Shown piece by piece: positions 17,567-25,829 of a stretch of DNA of 53,889 nt (within the stretch, counting starts at the first letter, position 1; each line of letters opens with the position of its first letter). The translations under genes were made by a program, and so were the position numbers. The stretch spans positions 318,411-372,299 of the forward strand of contig NZ_LR734878.1 of assembly GCF_900010725.2 (NCBI RefSeq), given 5' to 3'. The notes under the pieces are model-generated. The model was given only the letters and a program-made list of their open reading frames with translations, did not search any database and was not told the origin of the DNA. This DNA is from Planktothrix serta PCC 8927. GTDB lineage: Bacteria; Cyanobacteriota; Cyanobacteriia; Cyanobacteriales; Microcoleaceae.

Positions 17567-18748
17567 ATGCCTTACGAAACTTTAAATCTTTCTACCCCTA
17601 AACCAGTCCTATCTTGGGCGAATCACGATTTAGGTTCAGCAGAAACCAAAATGGCGAAAAACGTCGCTTCTTTGCCCTTTGTGTTTAAACACGTTGCTTT
17701 AATGCCCGATGTTCATTTAGGAAAAGGGGCATTAGTTGGTTCTGTAATTGCGACAAAAGAAGCCATTATTCCGGCGGCTGTGGGGGTTGATGTGGGTTGT
17801 GGGATGTGTGCGCTCAAATTACCGTTTACTACCGAACAAGTAGAGGGAAAACTCAAAAAAATTCGCCAAGAAATTGAAGCCGCTATTCCAGTGGGATTTA
17901 ATGACAATAAACATATTGAAAAAGCCGTCACCAACTGGCAAGGATGGCAAGAATTTAAAGACCTGCATTCTAAGGTTCAAAACTTAGAATCAAAAGCAAT
18001 TAAACAAATGGGTTCTTTAGGAGGCGGTAATCATTTTATTGAACTGTGTTTAGATGAAGAAAACAACGTTTGGTTAATGTTACATTCCGGTTCTCGACAT
18101 ATTGGCAATATGTTAGCCCAGAACCATATTGATACCGCAAAAAACCTAGCAAAATTAGCAGAACTTAAACTTCCTGACCCTGATTTAGCTTATTTTGTAT
18201 CAGGAACTCCCGAATTTGCAGCCTATTGGAATGATTTACAATGGGCGCAACATTACGCTCGATTTAATCGAGATATTATGATGGCACGGTTTAAACGAAT
18301 TGTGGAAACAGCCGTTGCGGGAGGTAAACCCACGAAAGCTTTATTAGAGGTAAATTGTCATCATAATTATTCTGAAAAAGAACTGCATTTTGGCGAGGAA
18401 GTTTATGTCACTCGCAAAGGTGCTGTCCGCGCAACAGAACAAGATTATGGGATTATTCCGGGTTCAATGGGGGCAAAATCTTTTATTGTTAAAGGCAAGG
18501 GAAATCATGATAGTTACTGTAGCTGTTCGCACGGGGCGGGGCGGTTAATGTCTCGAACTAAAGCTAAAAAAACCTTTACTTTAGATGATTTAGTTCAACA
18601 AACCCAAGGGGTTGAATGTCGCAAGGATACAGGCGTGATTGATGAAATTCCGGGTGCTTATAAATCCATTGATGAAGTCATGAAACAACAATCCGATTTA
18701 GTTGAAGTTGTGGCGACTTTGAAACAAATTCTCTGTGTCAAAGGCTAA
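17567..18748 (+). CDS. rtcB: RtcB RNA-splicing ligase
   Basis: A 393-residue RtcB of the shorter bacterial type. RtcB joins 2',3'-cyclic phosphate (or 3'-phosphate) RNA ends to 5'-OH ends using GTP and Mn2+, acting in RNA repair. The signature motifs are present: GVDVGCGM (metal-binding Asp/Cys near residue 76), MGSLGGGNHFIEL (about 145), MLHSGSRHIGN (about 171), LEVNCHHNY (about 263) and CSCSHGAGRLMSR (about 322), whose histidine is the guanylylation site. Translation starts at the ATG after an AACC-rich leader. No archease or RNA cyclase (rtcA) gene is adjacent, so it stands alone. Confidence 0.95.
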   Translation: MPYETLNLSTPKPVLSWANHDLGSAETKMAKNVASLPFVFKHVALMPDVHLGKGALVGSVIATKEAIIPAAVGVDVGCGMCALKLPFTTEQVEGKLKKIRQEIEAAIPVGFNDNKHIEKAVTNWQGWQEFKDLHSKVQNLESKAIKQMGSLGGGNHFIELCLDEENNVWLMLHSGSRHIGNMLAQNHIDTAKNLAKLAELKLPDPDLAYFVSGTPEFAAYWNDLQWAQHYARFNRDIMMARFKRIVETAVAGGKPTKALLEVNCHHNYSEKELHFGEEVYVTRKGAVRATEQDYGIIPGSMGAKSFIVKGKGNHDSYCSCSHGAGRLMSRTKAKKTFTLDDLVQQTQGVECRKDTGVIDEIPGAYKSIDEVMKQQSDLVEVVATLKQILCVKG

Positions 18749-18820
18749 AAATTCCGTAGGGGCTTGTGCCCCTTCTCGCCCTCTACTTAATAGTAAAAAG
18801 GCGATCGCATTGAAGAGAAG

Positions 18821-18994
18821 AGGGGCGGGTTTAGTCAGATTATTGCTCAGAATTGAAGATAATTACAGAACCCGCCCCTACATTTTGTTGTGGAAAAAAT
18901 CCGCTCGCATTTGAGCAATAATCAACAATTAAACCGTAGGGGCGGGTTCCGAGACGAGCTTTAATGATCAGTAATTATCTCCCTAAACCCGCCC
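18821..18994. repeat. Two GGGGCGGGTT/AACCCGCCCC repeat copies
   Basis: Copies at 18821-18881 and 18935-18994 lie back to back between rtcB and the DUF3598 gene, each with inverted ends and a related AT-rich centre (ATTATTGCTCAGAATTGAAG in the first). A fragment CGTAGGGGCTTGTGCCCCTTCTC at about 18755-18777 is a third partial hairpin. Together they occupy nearly the entire convergent gap and may act as its terminator. Confidence 0.75.
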
Positions 18995-19002
18995 TTTCTT
19001 CT

Positions 19003-19848
19003 CTAGGATTGTTTTTGTTCTGTAACTAAGGTTAAATTAACCCATTCTCCTTTGTGATTATATTGACGAATTAAACGCTGTCTAAGATTCGGTTTAATTA
19101 ACCAACCCGCTTCAAAAAAGAAGGGTTTCCCTAACTCTACTTTCTCAGGAATTGTGGCGGAAGCCCCATCGGGTAATAATATTACTTTAACGGGGTTTTT
19201 CCCTTGATCAAAATAAAGAATAGAGCCATCAATTCTTGCTTTTGAGGATATTTTAGTTTCCTGAACTCCAAAAGTTATATTTTGCTGAAGTTGATGATCA
19301 TTATCTAATTGTAACTGCATTCGAGTTGAATAAGATTCAGGAGAACGTAAATCAGGATAAATAGTAATTGCTTCTCCTTGCCATTCTCCTAATAATGCCT
19401 CAAGCGTAAAAGCAGGATATTCAACGATATCAGTTCCCTGACGTTTTTCTCGAATTAATGTTAAACTTTCTAACAGACCATCGGTGTTGAATAGTTCTAC
19501 TAAACGTAACCGCCGATTTTCATAAATAAACCCGAATTCTGCGCCAGATTGTGAAACGGGAGACAGTTGAATTGTTCCTTGAGAAAAGGCCCCATTCTCA
19601 AAAAATAAAAGATCTCGTCCCAGAGATTGATATTCTCGGACTAATTCTTTAACTTCCGGTGGAGCAGTAGGATCAGAATTAGGATAAAATCGTTTGAGGG
19701 TCAGCCGTGCTGTTTGATTGTCATTCAAACTTTCTAGGGTGAGATGACTGGGAATATCAGTAATTATTTCTCCTTGGGGTGATAACTGAGCAAAAGACCC
19801 TTGCCATTCTCCGAGGTTTTTTAGAAAATTTTGCCATTGACTGTTCAT
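19003..19848 (-). CDS. DUF3598-family protein
   Basis: A 281-residue protein of the cyanobacterial/plastid DUF3598 family (PF12204), predicted as a double calycin-like beta barrel. Recognisable parts are the N-terminal WQNFLKNLGEWQGSFAQLSP, the midpoint LEALLGEWQGEAITIYPDL that starts the second half, and the C-terminal ending with GWLIKPNLRQRLIRQYNHKG. The duplicated GEWQG motif supports an internal repeat. No signal peptide is present. The molecular role is unknown; relatives are found near bilin and pigment functions, but nothing here fixes a ligand. It is divergent from the SAM-adenosyltransferase gene. Confidence 0.85.
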   Translation of the reverse strand: MNSQWQNFLKNLGEWQGSFAQLSPQGEIITDIPSHLTLESLNDNQTARLTLKRFYPNSDPTAPPEVKELVREYQSLGRDLLFFENGAFSQGTIQLSPVSQSGAEFGFIYENRRLRLVELFNTDGLLESLTLIREKRQGTDIVEYPAFTLEALLGEWQGEAITIYPDLRSPESYSTRMQLQLDNDHQLQQNITFGVQETKISSKARIDGSILYFDQGKNPVKVILLPDGASATIPEKVELGKPFFFEAGWLIKPNLRQRLIRQYNHKGEWVNLTLVTEQKQS

Positions 19849-19878
19849 TTTGAATCCGATTATTTAATAACATTGATA

Positions 19879-20823
19879 ATGAATCAGGATAATAAAATCA
19901 TAACGCTTTTAACAGACTTTGGTTTAAAAGATGTTTATGTGGGTGTGATCAAAGGGGTGATTCATCAAATTAACCCTGAGATTAATATCATTGACTTAAC
20001 CCATGATATTCTGCCTCAAAATATTGCGGCGGGACGATTTTGTTTGATGAATGCTTATTCCTATTTCCCTGAAAAAACGGTTCATATTGCTGTTGTTGAT
20101 CCTGGGGTAGGAACTCAACGAAGGGCGATCGCTATTCAATTTAAAAATAGCTATTTAGTCGGGCCAGATAACGGGTTGTTAACGGGACTATTAGAACCCT
20201 TTTTAACTTCTAAAATTGATATTAACTCTAATCATTTAGAATCTCCTGAAATTATTGCGATTGAATTAAATAATCCTCAATATTGGCGAACTGCTCAACC
20301 GAGTACAACCTTTCACGGTCGAGATATTTTTGCCTCAGTTGGTGCTCATTTAGCCTCTGGCGTTCCCCTAGAACAGTTGGGAACCCCTATTGACCCCAAA
20401 ACCTTAATGAAACTGTCGTTACCGTCCTATCGGTTCACCGATTTGGGTATAGAGGGATCGATTCAATATATTGATGGGTTTGGGAATTTAGTCACCAATA
20501 TTCCTGGGGAAGCCGTTGCTGATAAAAATTGGTATCTGGTGATCAGTAAAGGACAGAAAAAACCCAAGAATAAAAAGCATAAACAGAAAAAAACCAAGAA
20601 GAATTCCAAACAAAAATTGAAGCCAAAACAGCAAAAATTTTCGAGTTTATCCTGTTTAATTCCGAGGGGTCAAACCTATGGAGATGTTGCATTGGGTCAA
20701 TTGGTGGCGTTAGTTGGTTCTCATGATTGGGTAGAAATAGCACTGAATGGGGGAAATGCTCAACAACAATTAAACATAGATTGGGGAGCAAAAATACAAG
20801 TAATGATCCGTAATCAGTCCTAG
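19879..20823 (+). CDS. SAM hydroxide adenosyltransferase (DUF62/SAM_adeno_trans)
   Basis: A 314-residue enzyme of the family that splits S-adenosylmethionine to adenosine and methionine with hydroxide; fluorinase and chlorinase are relatives. Seen are LLTDFGLKDVYVGVIKGVI (residues 10-28), VDPGVGTQRRAIAI (about 77), GPDNGLL (about 97), FHGRDIFA (about 146) and DGFGNLVTN (about 199). The halogenase-specific loop is not evident. A Lys/Gln-rich insertion of about 30 residues (around 225-255) separates the last strands and is unusual. The ATG at 19879 gives the normal N-terminus; a frame starting at 19831 would overlap the divergent gene. Confidence 0.9.
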   Translation: MNQDNKIITLLTDFGLKDVYVGVIKGVIHQINPEINIIDLTHDILPQNIAAGRFCLMNAYSYFPEKTVHIAVVDPGVGTQRRAIAIQFKNSYLVGPDNGLLTGLLEPFLTSKIDINSNHLESPEIIAIELNNPQYWRTAQPSTTFHGRDIFASVGAHLASGVPLEQLGTPIDPKTLMKLSLPSYRFTDLGIEGSIQYIDGFGNLVTNIPGEAVADKNWYLVISKGQKKPKNKKHKQKKTKKNSKQKLKPKQQKFSSLSCLIPRGQTYGDVALGQLVALVGSHDWVEIALNGGNAQQQLNIDWGAKIQVMIRNQS

Positions 20824-20892
20824 GAGCGGCGTTAACTAGCCCCTACCAGTAATCTGTCAGATCATCTAACTCAAGACTCAAACCTGCTCAAT

Positions 20893-20926
20893 GATTAGGG
20901 ATTAGGGATTACGGATTAGGGATTGG
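20893..20926. repeat. GATTAGG heptamer array
   Basis: Four to five imperfect copies of GATTAGG(GATT) in tandem, between the SAM-adenosyltransferase and YkvA genes. It belongs to the class of short tandem heptamers common in filamentous cyanobacteria. Confidence 0.75.
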
Positions 20927-21022
20927 TGAAACATCCCTACAAAAATACTGGGTTTTCTACACTTCTGGATCGCCGTTAGATTTGTCATTGTATAAATAAG
21001 TAGACAACATTAGGGCTGTGAA

Positions 21023-21328
21023 ATGAAAAATCTTATTCAATCCTTTTATAACTGGTATCGCGTCACCCTGCGGAATACAAAATATCGCTGGGTTGTGATT
21101 TTAGGAAGCTTAATTTACTTAGTGAGTCCCCTTGATATTTCTCCTGACTTTCTGCCGATTGTCGGATGGTTAGATGATGGCGTAATTGCAACTATTTTAG
21201 TTACTGAAGTATCGCAATTACTGATTGAAGGTTTAAACCGTCGCAAACAAGCTAATAAAGCAACAGAAGTTAATGAAGTCGAGTCTGTCAGTCGTGATCA
21301 AACAGTTGTGGATGTTTCCTTCAGCTAG
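21023..21328 (+). CDS. YkvA/DUF1232 small membrane protein
   Basis: A 101-residue protein with the DUF1232 signature: YLVSPLDISPDFLPIVGWLD followed by DGVIATIL at residues 38-65, flanked by a basic N-terminus and a charged C-terminal tail. One or two hydrophobic helices suggest membrane association. The function of the family is unknown. It is the last gene before a strong terminator, with its own likely promoter in the 200-base gap upstream. Confidence 0.88.
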   Translation: MKNLIQSFYNWYRVTLRNTKYRWVVILGSLIYLVSPLDISPDFLPIVGWLDDGVIATILVTEVSQLLIEGLNRRKQANKATEVNEVESVSRDQTVVDVSFS

Positions 21329-21354
21329 ATCATTGTTGTTCAGAACTTAAACTA

Positions 21355-21397
21355 AAAGGGAGTAGAGATCAATTTGAGATTGATCTCTACTCCCTTT
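21355..21397 (+). terminator. Strong intrinsic terminator after the YkvA gene
   Basis: A perfect 19-base-pair stem (AAAGGGAGTAGAGATCAAT / ATTGATCTCTACTCCCTTT) with a 5-base loop, followed by CTTAATAT. It is the longest perfect stem in the window. Confidence 0.85.
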
Positions 21398-21722
21398 CTT
21401 AATATCACCACAAGAATAGATTGACAAAAATATGAATATTTTAAAACTGAGGACTAGGTGAGCATCCCTATCAAAAACTATTGTGCCATGAAGATGTGGC
21501 AAGAAGTTTTCAAAGCAAGAATCAGTGTCTTAAAAAGCTGCAACCACGAGCTAGTGATTTTACGCAAGTAAAGCAAAGTTAAGCATTGTTAAATTTTTCT
21601 GTGATCCGCAAATCTTCTCTCTAAATCATGGTAAATTTTCCGACAACGAAAGCACTAGGGTGATTGTCTAAACTATATTGGGCGATCGCATACCAATTTT
21701 ATACCAGGGAATAAACTAAATT
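21398..21722. other. Gene-free stretch before the first MscS gene
   Basis: About 325 bases without a supportable coding frame. A HIP1 site (GGGCGATCGCAT) lies near 21680, about 40 bases before the start codon of the channel gene. No clear promoter hexamers or hairpins. Confidence 0.4.
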
Positions 21723-22847
21723 ATGGAACAATTTTTAAATACCCTAAAAAACATCAATATTGATGTTTCAGGTGTCCCCATCGGCAAAATTATTCTAGTG
21801 ATTCTGATCCTGACAATCACGCAGGTATTCAGACGGTTTTTGATCGAAGCAATTATTAAACGGGTTGAATATTTAACTCGAAAAACCGAGAGTACACTGG
21901 ATGATGAATTAATTGCCATTCTCAAACCCGCCTTAAGTTGGCTGATTTTGATTGGGGGATTGTGGCTAATAAAGGAAATTGTGGCGGTCAACATTGGGCC
22001 ACAATTGAGCGAAGCAATTACTAAAGTTCTCAACTTAATTGTTTTTTTCATCGTTGCTTATGTGATTTATCGCAGTGCTTCGATTTTCGGACAGCTAATT
22101 GCTAACGTCGTGTTGCGGACTGAAACCGAACTCGATGAGTTACTCAGACCCTTGATGCCGAAGATTTTTCAATCGACAGCCATTATCGTCATCGCAATTA
22201 AAGTCAGTGAGATATTTTTAGGACAATCCGCAGCGGCACTGGTGGGTTTATTAGGGGGTGCTGGGATTACGTTAGGTTTGCTGTTGAAAGATATTGTTTA
22301 TGACTGGTTTTGTACCGTTATCATCTATTCTGATGGTCTTTATCGAGAAGGAGATTGGGTTTCAGTCTCAGGATTACAGGGTTTTGTGCAGATCATGAGT
22401 ATAGGATTTAGAACTACAACTCTCCATGTTTATCAATGGGGTTCAATTGTAAAAATGCCTAACTCTAAAATGATTACAGGAATTGTAGAAAATTGGTCAC
22501 AAAATCCAGGTGAGGAATTAAAATGGGGCATTAGTTTAACGCTGAAAATTGATAGTATTTCAGCCAAGCAAACCGCTAGAATCTGTGATGCAATTCGAGA
22601 AATGCCCCCATCTATTCCGGGCTTATCTAAAGAGATGATTGTTCGGTTTAGTAAGATTGAAAATAATGCCCGTGTGATTAACATCGTTGCTTTTGTTAAT
22701 GATGACAATCTCTACTTTGATGCGGAGAAAAATTTGAACCTAGCCATATTAGAACTCCTAGAACAAGAGGGCATCGATTTCTTGTATGTCGATCTCCGAA
22801 CCGACCCAGAACACTATAAACAAAGTCAGAAAGCAGCCAACAATTAA
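21723..22847 (+). CDS. MscS-family mechanosensitive channel, shorter form
   Basis: A 374-residue membrane protein. Hydrophobic helices occupy about 20-40, 75-95, 103-125 and 145-190. The pore-lining glycine/alanine-rich helix reads ALVGLLGGAGITLGLLLKDI (about 175-195), followed by the beta domain with YREGDWVSVSGLQGFVQIMS and the motif FRTTTLHVYQWGSIVKMPNS. The cytoplasmic alpha/beta domain runs to the end. Such channels open under membrane tension to release solutes after hypo-osmotic shock. It stands alone, separated from egtD by 365 bases, and is unrelated in detail to the longer MscS protein at 25830. Confidence 0.88.
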   Translation: MEQFLNTLKNINIDVSGVPIGKIILVILILTITQVFRRFLIEAIIKRVEYLTRKTESTLDDELIAILKPALSWLILIGGLWLIKEIVAVNIGPQLSEAITKVLNLIVFFIVAYVIYRSASIFGQLIANVVLRTETELDELLRPLMPKIFQSTAIIVIAIKVSEIFLGQSAAALVGLLGGAGITLGLLLKDIVYDWFCTVIIYSDGLYREGDWVSVSGLQGFVQIMSIGFRTTTLHVYQWGSIVKMPNSKMITGIVENWSQNPGEELKWGISLTLKIDSISAKQTARICDAIREMPPSIPGLSKEMIVRFSKIENNARVINIVAFVNDDNLYFDAEKNLNLAILELLEQEGIDFLYVDLRTDPEHYKQSQKAANN

Positions 22848-22947
22848 ATCTAGCCTTCCGATTTAATCGGGGTCAAAATTTATGATTTAAAGAGAATTAG
22901 TAAGAGGGAAGGGTGATAATATTTTGATCTTTATCTTGAGTCTTAGA

Positions 22948-23062
22948 GCCCCCCTAACCCCTTTTAAGAAGGGTAGAACAGGATTTTAAATTCCCCTTAA
23001 AACAGGGAATTCAGGAGGATCGAATCTCATATTTAATCAGGAATTTTGGGCTTAAATTAACA
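22948..23062. repeat. MITE-like palindromic element, copy B (degenerate)
   Basis: GAGCCCCCCTAACCCC...AGGAGGATCGAATCTC and the right flank ATTTAATCAGGAATTTTGGG...TTAACAC match copies A and C with many substitutions, so it is an older copy. The surrounding 365-base gap (22848-23212) contains no gene. A GTGCTTAA/TTAAGCAC hairpin at 23073-23095 follows and may terminate or regulate. Confidence 0.65.
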
Positions 23063-23212
23063 CAAATATATCGTGCTTAAACTTGACTTAAGCACTACAC
23101 AAATTTGGCTGATTCTTTTGCTTTTTTTAATGTAAAGTTTTTAAAAGTAAATCTTGACGATTGATTTGAAGTATGGAATTATGTTGATATAAAATTAAAA
23201 AAAGGGAACGTG

Positions 23213-24217
23213 ATGTTAACAACTTGTTTGCAAAGTATTGATAAATCTAATCAACATCTAAATCGGGAGGGTGAAGATGTTATTCAAGGATTAACTAACG
23301 AATTTAAGTATTTACCCCCCAAATATTTTTACGACGATCACGGATCAAATTTATTTGAACAAATTTGTGAGTTACCCGAATATTACCCGACTCGAACAGA
23401 AGCCTTGATTTTGAGCCAATATGCCGATGAAATTGCTCAAATTACAGGCGGTTGTGAACTGGTAGAATTAGGGAGTGGCAGTTCTACAAAAACACTATTT
23501 CTGTTAGATGCTTATCAAAAAATTGCCAATCGATCTCAATATATTCCCATTGATGTAAGCGGTGGCATACTTAACTCTACCGTTGTCAAACTACAACAAA
23601 AATATCCGACTTTCTCAATTCAAGGATTAATTGGAACCTACGAACAAGCGTTAATTAAGCTAGAATCAACCCCGGCATCATCACGGATGATTTTTTTCTT
23701 AGGGAGTTCTATGGGCAATTTTAATCCCAGAGACTGTGATCTTTTCTTAAGTCAAATTGCCAAAACATTACAACCCGGTGATTACTTCCTATTGGGAATT
23801 GATTTACAAAAACCCAAAGAAATATTAGAGCCAGCTTATAACGATAGTCAGGGCGTTACGGGAGCTTTTAATCTTAATATGCTCTCCCATTTGAATTGGC
23901 GTTTTCAAGGCAATTTTGACCTGAATTTATTCACCCATCAAGCGATTTACAATCAAGAAGATCATCAAATCGAGATGTATCTGAATTGCCAAAAGAGTCA
24001 TTGGGTATCCCTAGACAGTTTAGATTTAAAAGTTTCTTTTGCTAAGGGAGAATCTATTTTAACTGAAATTTCTCGCAAATTTGATTTAGCATCTCTGCAA
24101 AAACAACTAGAGTACAAGCACCTCAAAACCGTAAAAGTTTGGACAGATCCTAAAAACTGGTTTGGGTTAATACTTTGTCAAGCTGGAAACGATTTTGTTG
24201 ATAAAATTGAAGAATAA
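23213..24217 (+). CDS. egtD: L-histidine N-alpha-methyltransferase EgtD
   Basis: A 334-residue SAM-dependent methyltransferase that trimethylates histidine to hercynine, the first step of ergothioneine synthesis. Family landmarks are LPPKYFYDDHGSNLFEQICE (residues 33-52), LPEYYPTRTEALIL (about 54), the SAM-binding LVELGSGSSTKTLFLLDA (about 85), FFLGSSMGNF (about 158) and the C-terminal KVWTDPKNWFGL. The length agrees with characterised EgtD. ATG at 23213 is chosen over the GTG one codon earlier; AAAGGGAA precedes it. The sulfoxide synthase gene follows 49 bases downstream in the same transcription unit. Confidence 0.93.
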   Translation: MLTTCLQSIDKSNQHLNREGEDVIQGLTNEFKYLPPKYFYDDHGSNLFEQICELPEYYPTRTEALILSQYADEIAQITGGCELVELGSGSSTKTLFLLDAYQKIANRSQYIPIDVSGGILNSTVVKLQQKYPTFSIQGLIGTYEQALIKLESTPASSRMIFFLGSSMGNFNPRDCDLFLSQIAKTLQPGDYFLLGIDLQKPKEILEPAYNDSQGVTGAFNLNMLSHLNWRFQGNFDLNLFTHQAIYNQEDHQIEMYLNCQKSHWVSLDSLDLKVSFAKGESILTEISRKFDLASLQKQLEYKHLKTVKVWTDPKNWFGLILCQAGNDFVDKIEE

Positions 24218-24266
24218 AGCCCAATTTTTGGATTTTATTTTGAGAAAACATTCATCATCATTACCC

Positions 24267-25655
24267 ATGAACACCCTTGTATCTAATTGTCCGCCCAAAC
24301 TAGATTGTTGCGATCGCCAAACTCTCCTCAACTATTTTCAGGAGGCTTGGCAACTCGAAGATATTCTCCTGAAAAGTTTAGTCGGAGAAGACACATTTTA
24401 TCTGAATCCTGACCCTTTGAGAAATCCGCTTATTTTTTATCTCGGACATTCGGCGGCTTTCTACATCAATAAATTAGTTCGGGTGGGATTATTAGAAAAA
24501 TCTCTGAATCAGGACTATGAAATTCTGTTTGGAGTTGGAGTTGATCCCGAAACACCCACAGAATTGAATCAAGCGATCGCTCATCTCCAATGGCCAGACC
24601 TTACTTCCGCTTGGCAATATCGAGAACAAGTCTTAGAAATACTAACAGAATTCATTGAAAAAACGCCGATTACTTTGCCAATTCTTCCCGATCATCCCCT
24701 GTGGGCGTTAATCATGGGAATTGAACATCAGCGCATTCATATCGAAACATCTTCGATGTTATTTCGCCAGCTTCCCCTAGAGCGAGTTAAACGACCTTCA
24801 GAGTGGAAATATGCCCCTTCTAAAGCTTATATTCCAGAGAATGAAATGCTCAAAGTTGCAGGCGGAATTGCAAAACTTGGCAAAGCTTTTGATGATTCAA
24901 CCTATGGTTGGGATATCGATTATGGCTCACGCACCGTTGAAGTTGCACCTTTTTTAGCCAGTAAATATCTCATTACTAATAGCGAATTTTTGGATTTTGT
25001 TAAGGCGGGTGGCTACGAAAATCAAGAATATTGGGATAAAAAATCTTGGCAATGGAAAACTGAAAATAATATCCAACATCCCAAATTTTGGCGCTTAGAA
25101 AAGGGCAGTTATAAATATCGCGCCCAGTTTGATGAAATGGATTTACCGTTAGATTGGCCAGTAGAAGTCAATTACTACGAAGCAATGGCTTATTGTCGTT
25201 GGAAAGGTGAGGGAACTCGGTTAATGAATGAAGCCGAGTACAATGTCGCCACTTACGGTAATGGTTTAGGAGAAGATGTAGACCATTACAATCTCAATTT
25301 CAAATTTGGTTCACCGAGTCCCGTCGGAATGTTAGAAACCGCCAAAAGTTACTCTGGACTCTATGATTTACGGGGGAATGTTTGGGAATGGTTGAGTGAT
25401 CATTTAAACCCCCTTTCAGGATATGAACCCCATTTTCTTTATGAAGACAATTCTGCCATCTTTTTTGATACTCAACATCAAATGATGTTAGGAGGATGTT
25501 GGATTACAAACGGTACAGAAGCGTTGAAATATTATCGCAATTGGTTTCGGCCCAATTTCTATCAACACGCTGGTTTTCGGATCGTTCAAGATATTGATAA
25601 CAGGGAACAGGGAACAGGGAACAGGGAACAGGCAGGAAAAGAGTTCTCTATTTAG
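24267..25655 (+). CDS. egtB: Ergothioneine sulfoxide synthase, OvoA-type (EgtB function)
   Basis: A 462-residue non-haem iron enzyme that should join hercynine to a thiol donor with oxygen. The iron ligands are visible as LGHSAAFY (about 60) and EHQRIHIETS (about 151-160), inside a DinB-like domain; residues 195-450 are an FGE-sulfatase (SUMF1)-type fold with LRGNVWEW. The whole sequence (DPLRNPLIFYLGHS, NPLI.., LDWPVEVNYYEAMAYCRWK) is closer to OvoA than to mycobacterial EgtB as I recall them, but the OvoA methyltransferase domain is absent. Linkage to egtD implies ergothioneine rather than ovothiol. The frame overlaps egtD from 24195; ATG 24267 gives the expected N-terminus. The last ~15 residues are encoded by a heptamer array. 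Confidence 0.85.
   Translation: MNTLVSNCPPKLDCCDRQTLLNYFQEAWQLEDILLKSLVGEDTFYLNPDPLRNPLIFYLGHSAAFYINKLVRVGLLEKSLNQDYEILFGVGVDPETPTELNQAIAHLQWPDLTSAWQYREQVLEILTEFIEKTPITLPILPDHPLWALIMGIEHQRIHIETSSMLFRQLPLERVKRPSEWKYAPSKAYIPENEMLKVAGGIAKLGKAFDDSTYGWDIDYGSRTVEVAPFLASKYLITNSEFLDFVKAGGYENQEYWDKKSWQWKTENNIQHPKFWRLEKGSYKYRAQFDEMDLPLDWPVEVNYYEAMAYCRWKGEGTRLMNEAEYNVATYGNGLGEDVDHYNLNFKFGSPSPVGMLETAKSYSGLYDLRGNVWEWLSDHLNPLSGYEPHFLYEDNSAIFFDTQHQMMLGGCWITNGTEALKYYRNWFRPNFYQHAGFRIVQDIDNREQGTGNREQAGKEFSI
25599..25632 (+). repeat. AACAGGG heptamer array inside the egtB 3' end
   Basis: Nearly five tandem copies of AACAGGG within the reading frame, encoding NREQGTGNREQ before the stop at 25655. The same heptamer forms arrays at 30725-30743, 36541-36570, 41397-41438 and 51164-51198. 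Confidence 0.9.
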
Positions 25656-25722
25656 ATTTTAGCATCAGTCTATGTCCTAACACCCTAGATGCGACTGCTA
25701 TAGCTAATACAGTTATCGGTTT

Positions 25723-25782
25723 GTAGGGGCGGGTTCATCAAAATTTTAGTTGGTTAACAAAGATCTGACTGAACCCGCCCTT
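25723..25782. repeat. GTAGGGGCGGGTT...AACCCGCCC repeat, copy 4
   Basis: An inverted repeat with ends GTAGGGGCGGGTT and GAACCCGCCCTTAC around an AT-rich centre. Just upstream (about 25693) GACTGCTATAGC resembles the ends of the elements at 30801 and 51641. It fills the gap between egtB and the second MscS gene. Confidence 0.75.
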
Positions 25783-25829
25783 ACCAGTAATCAGTAATCT
25801 TACCCTTAATTATTGACTCTAACAATGAA

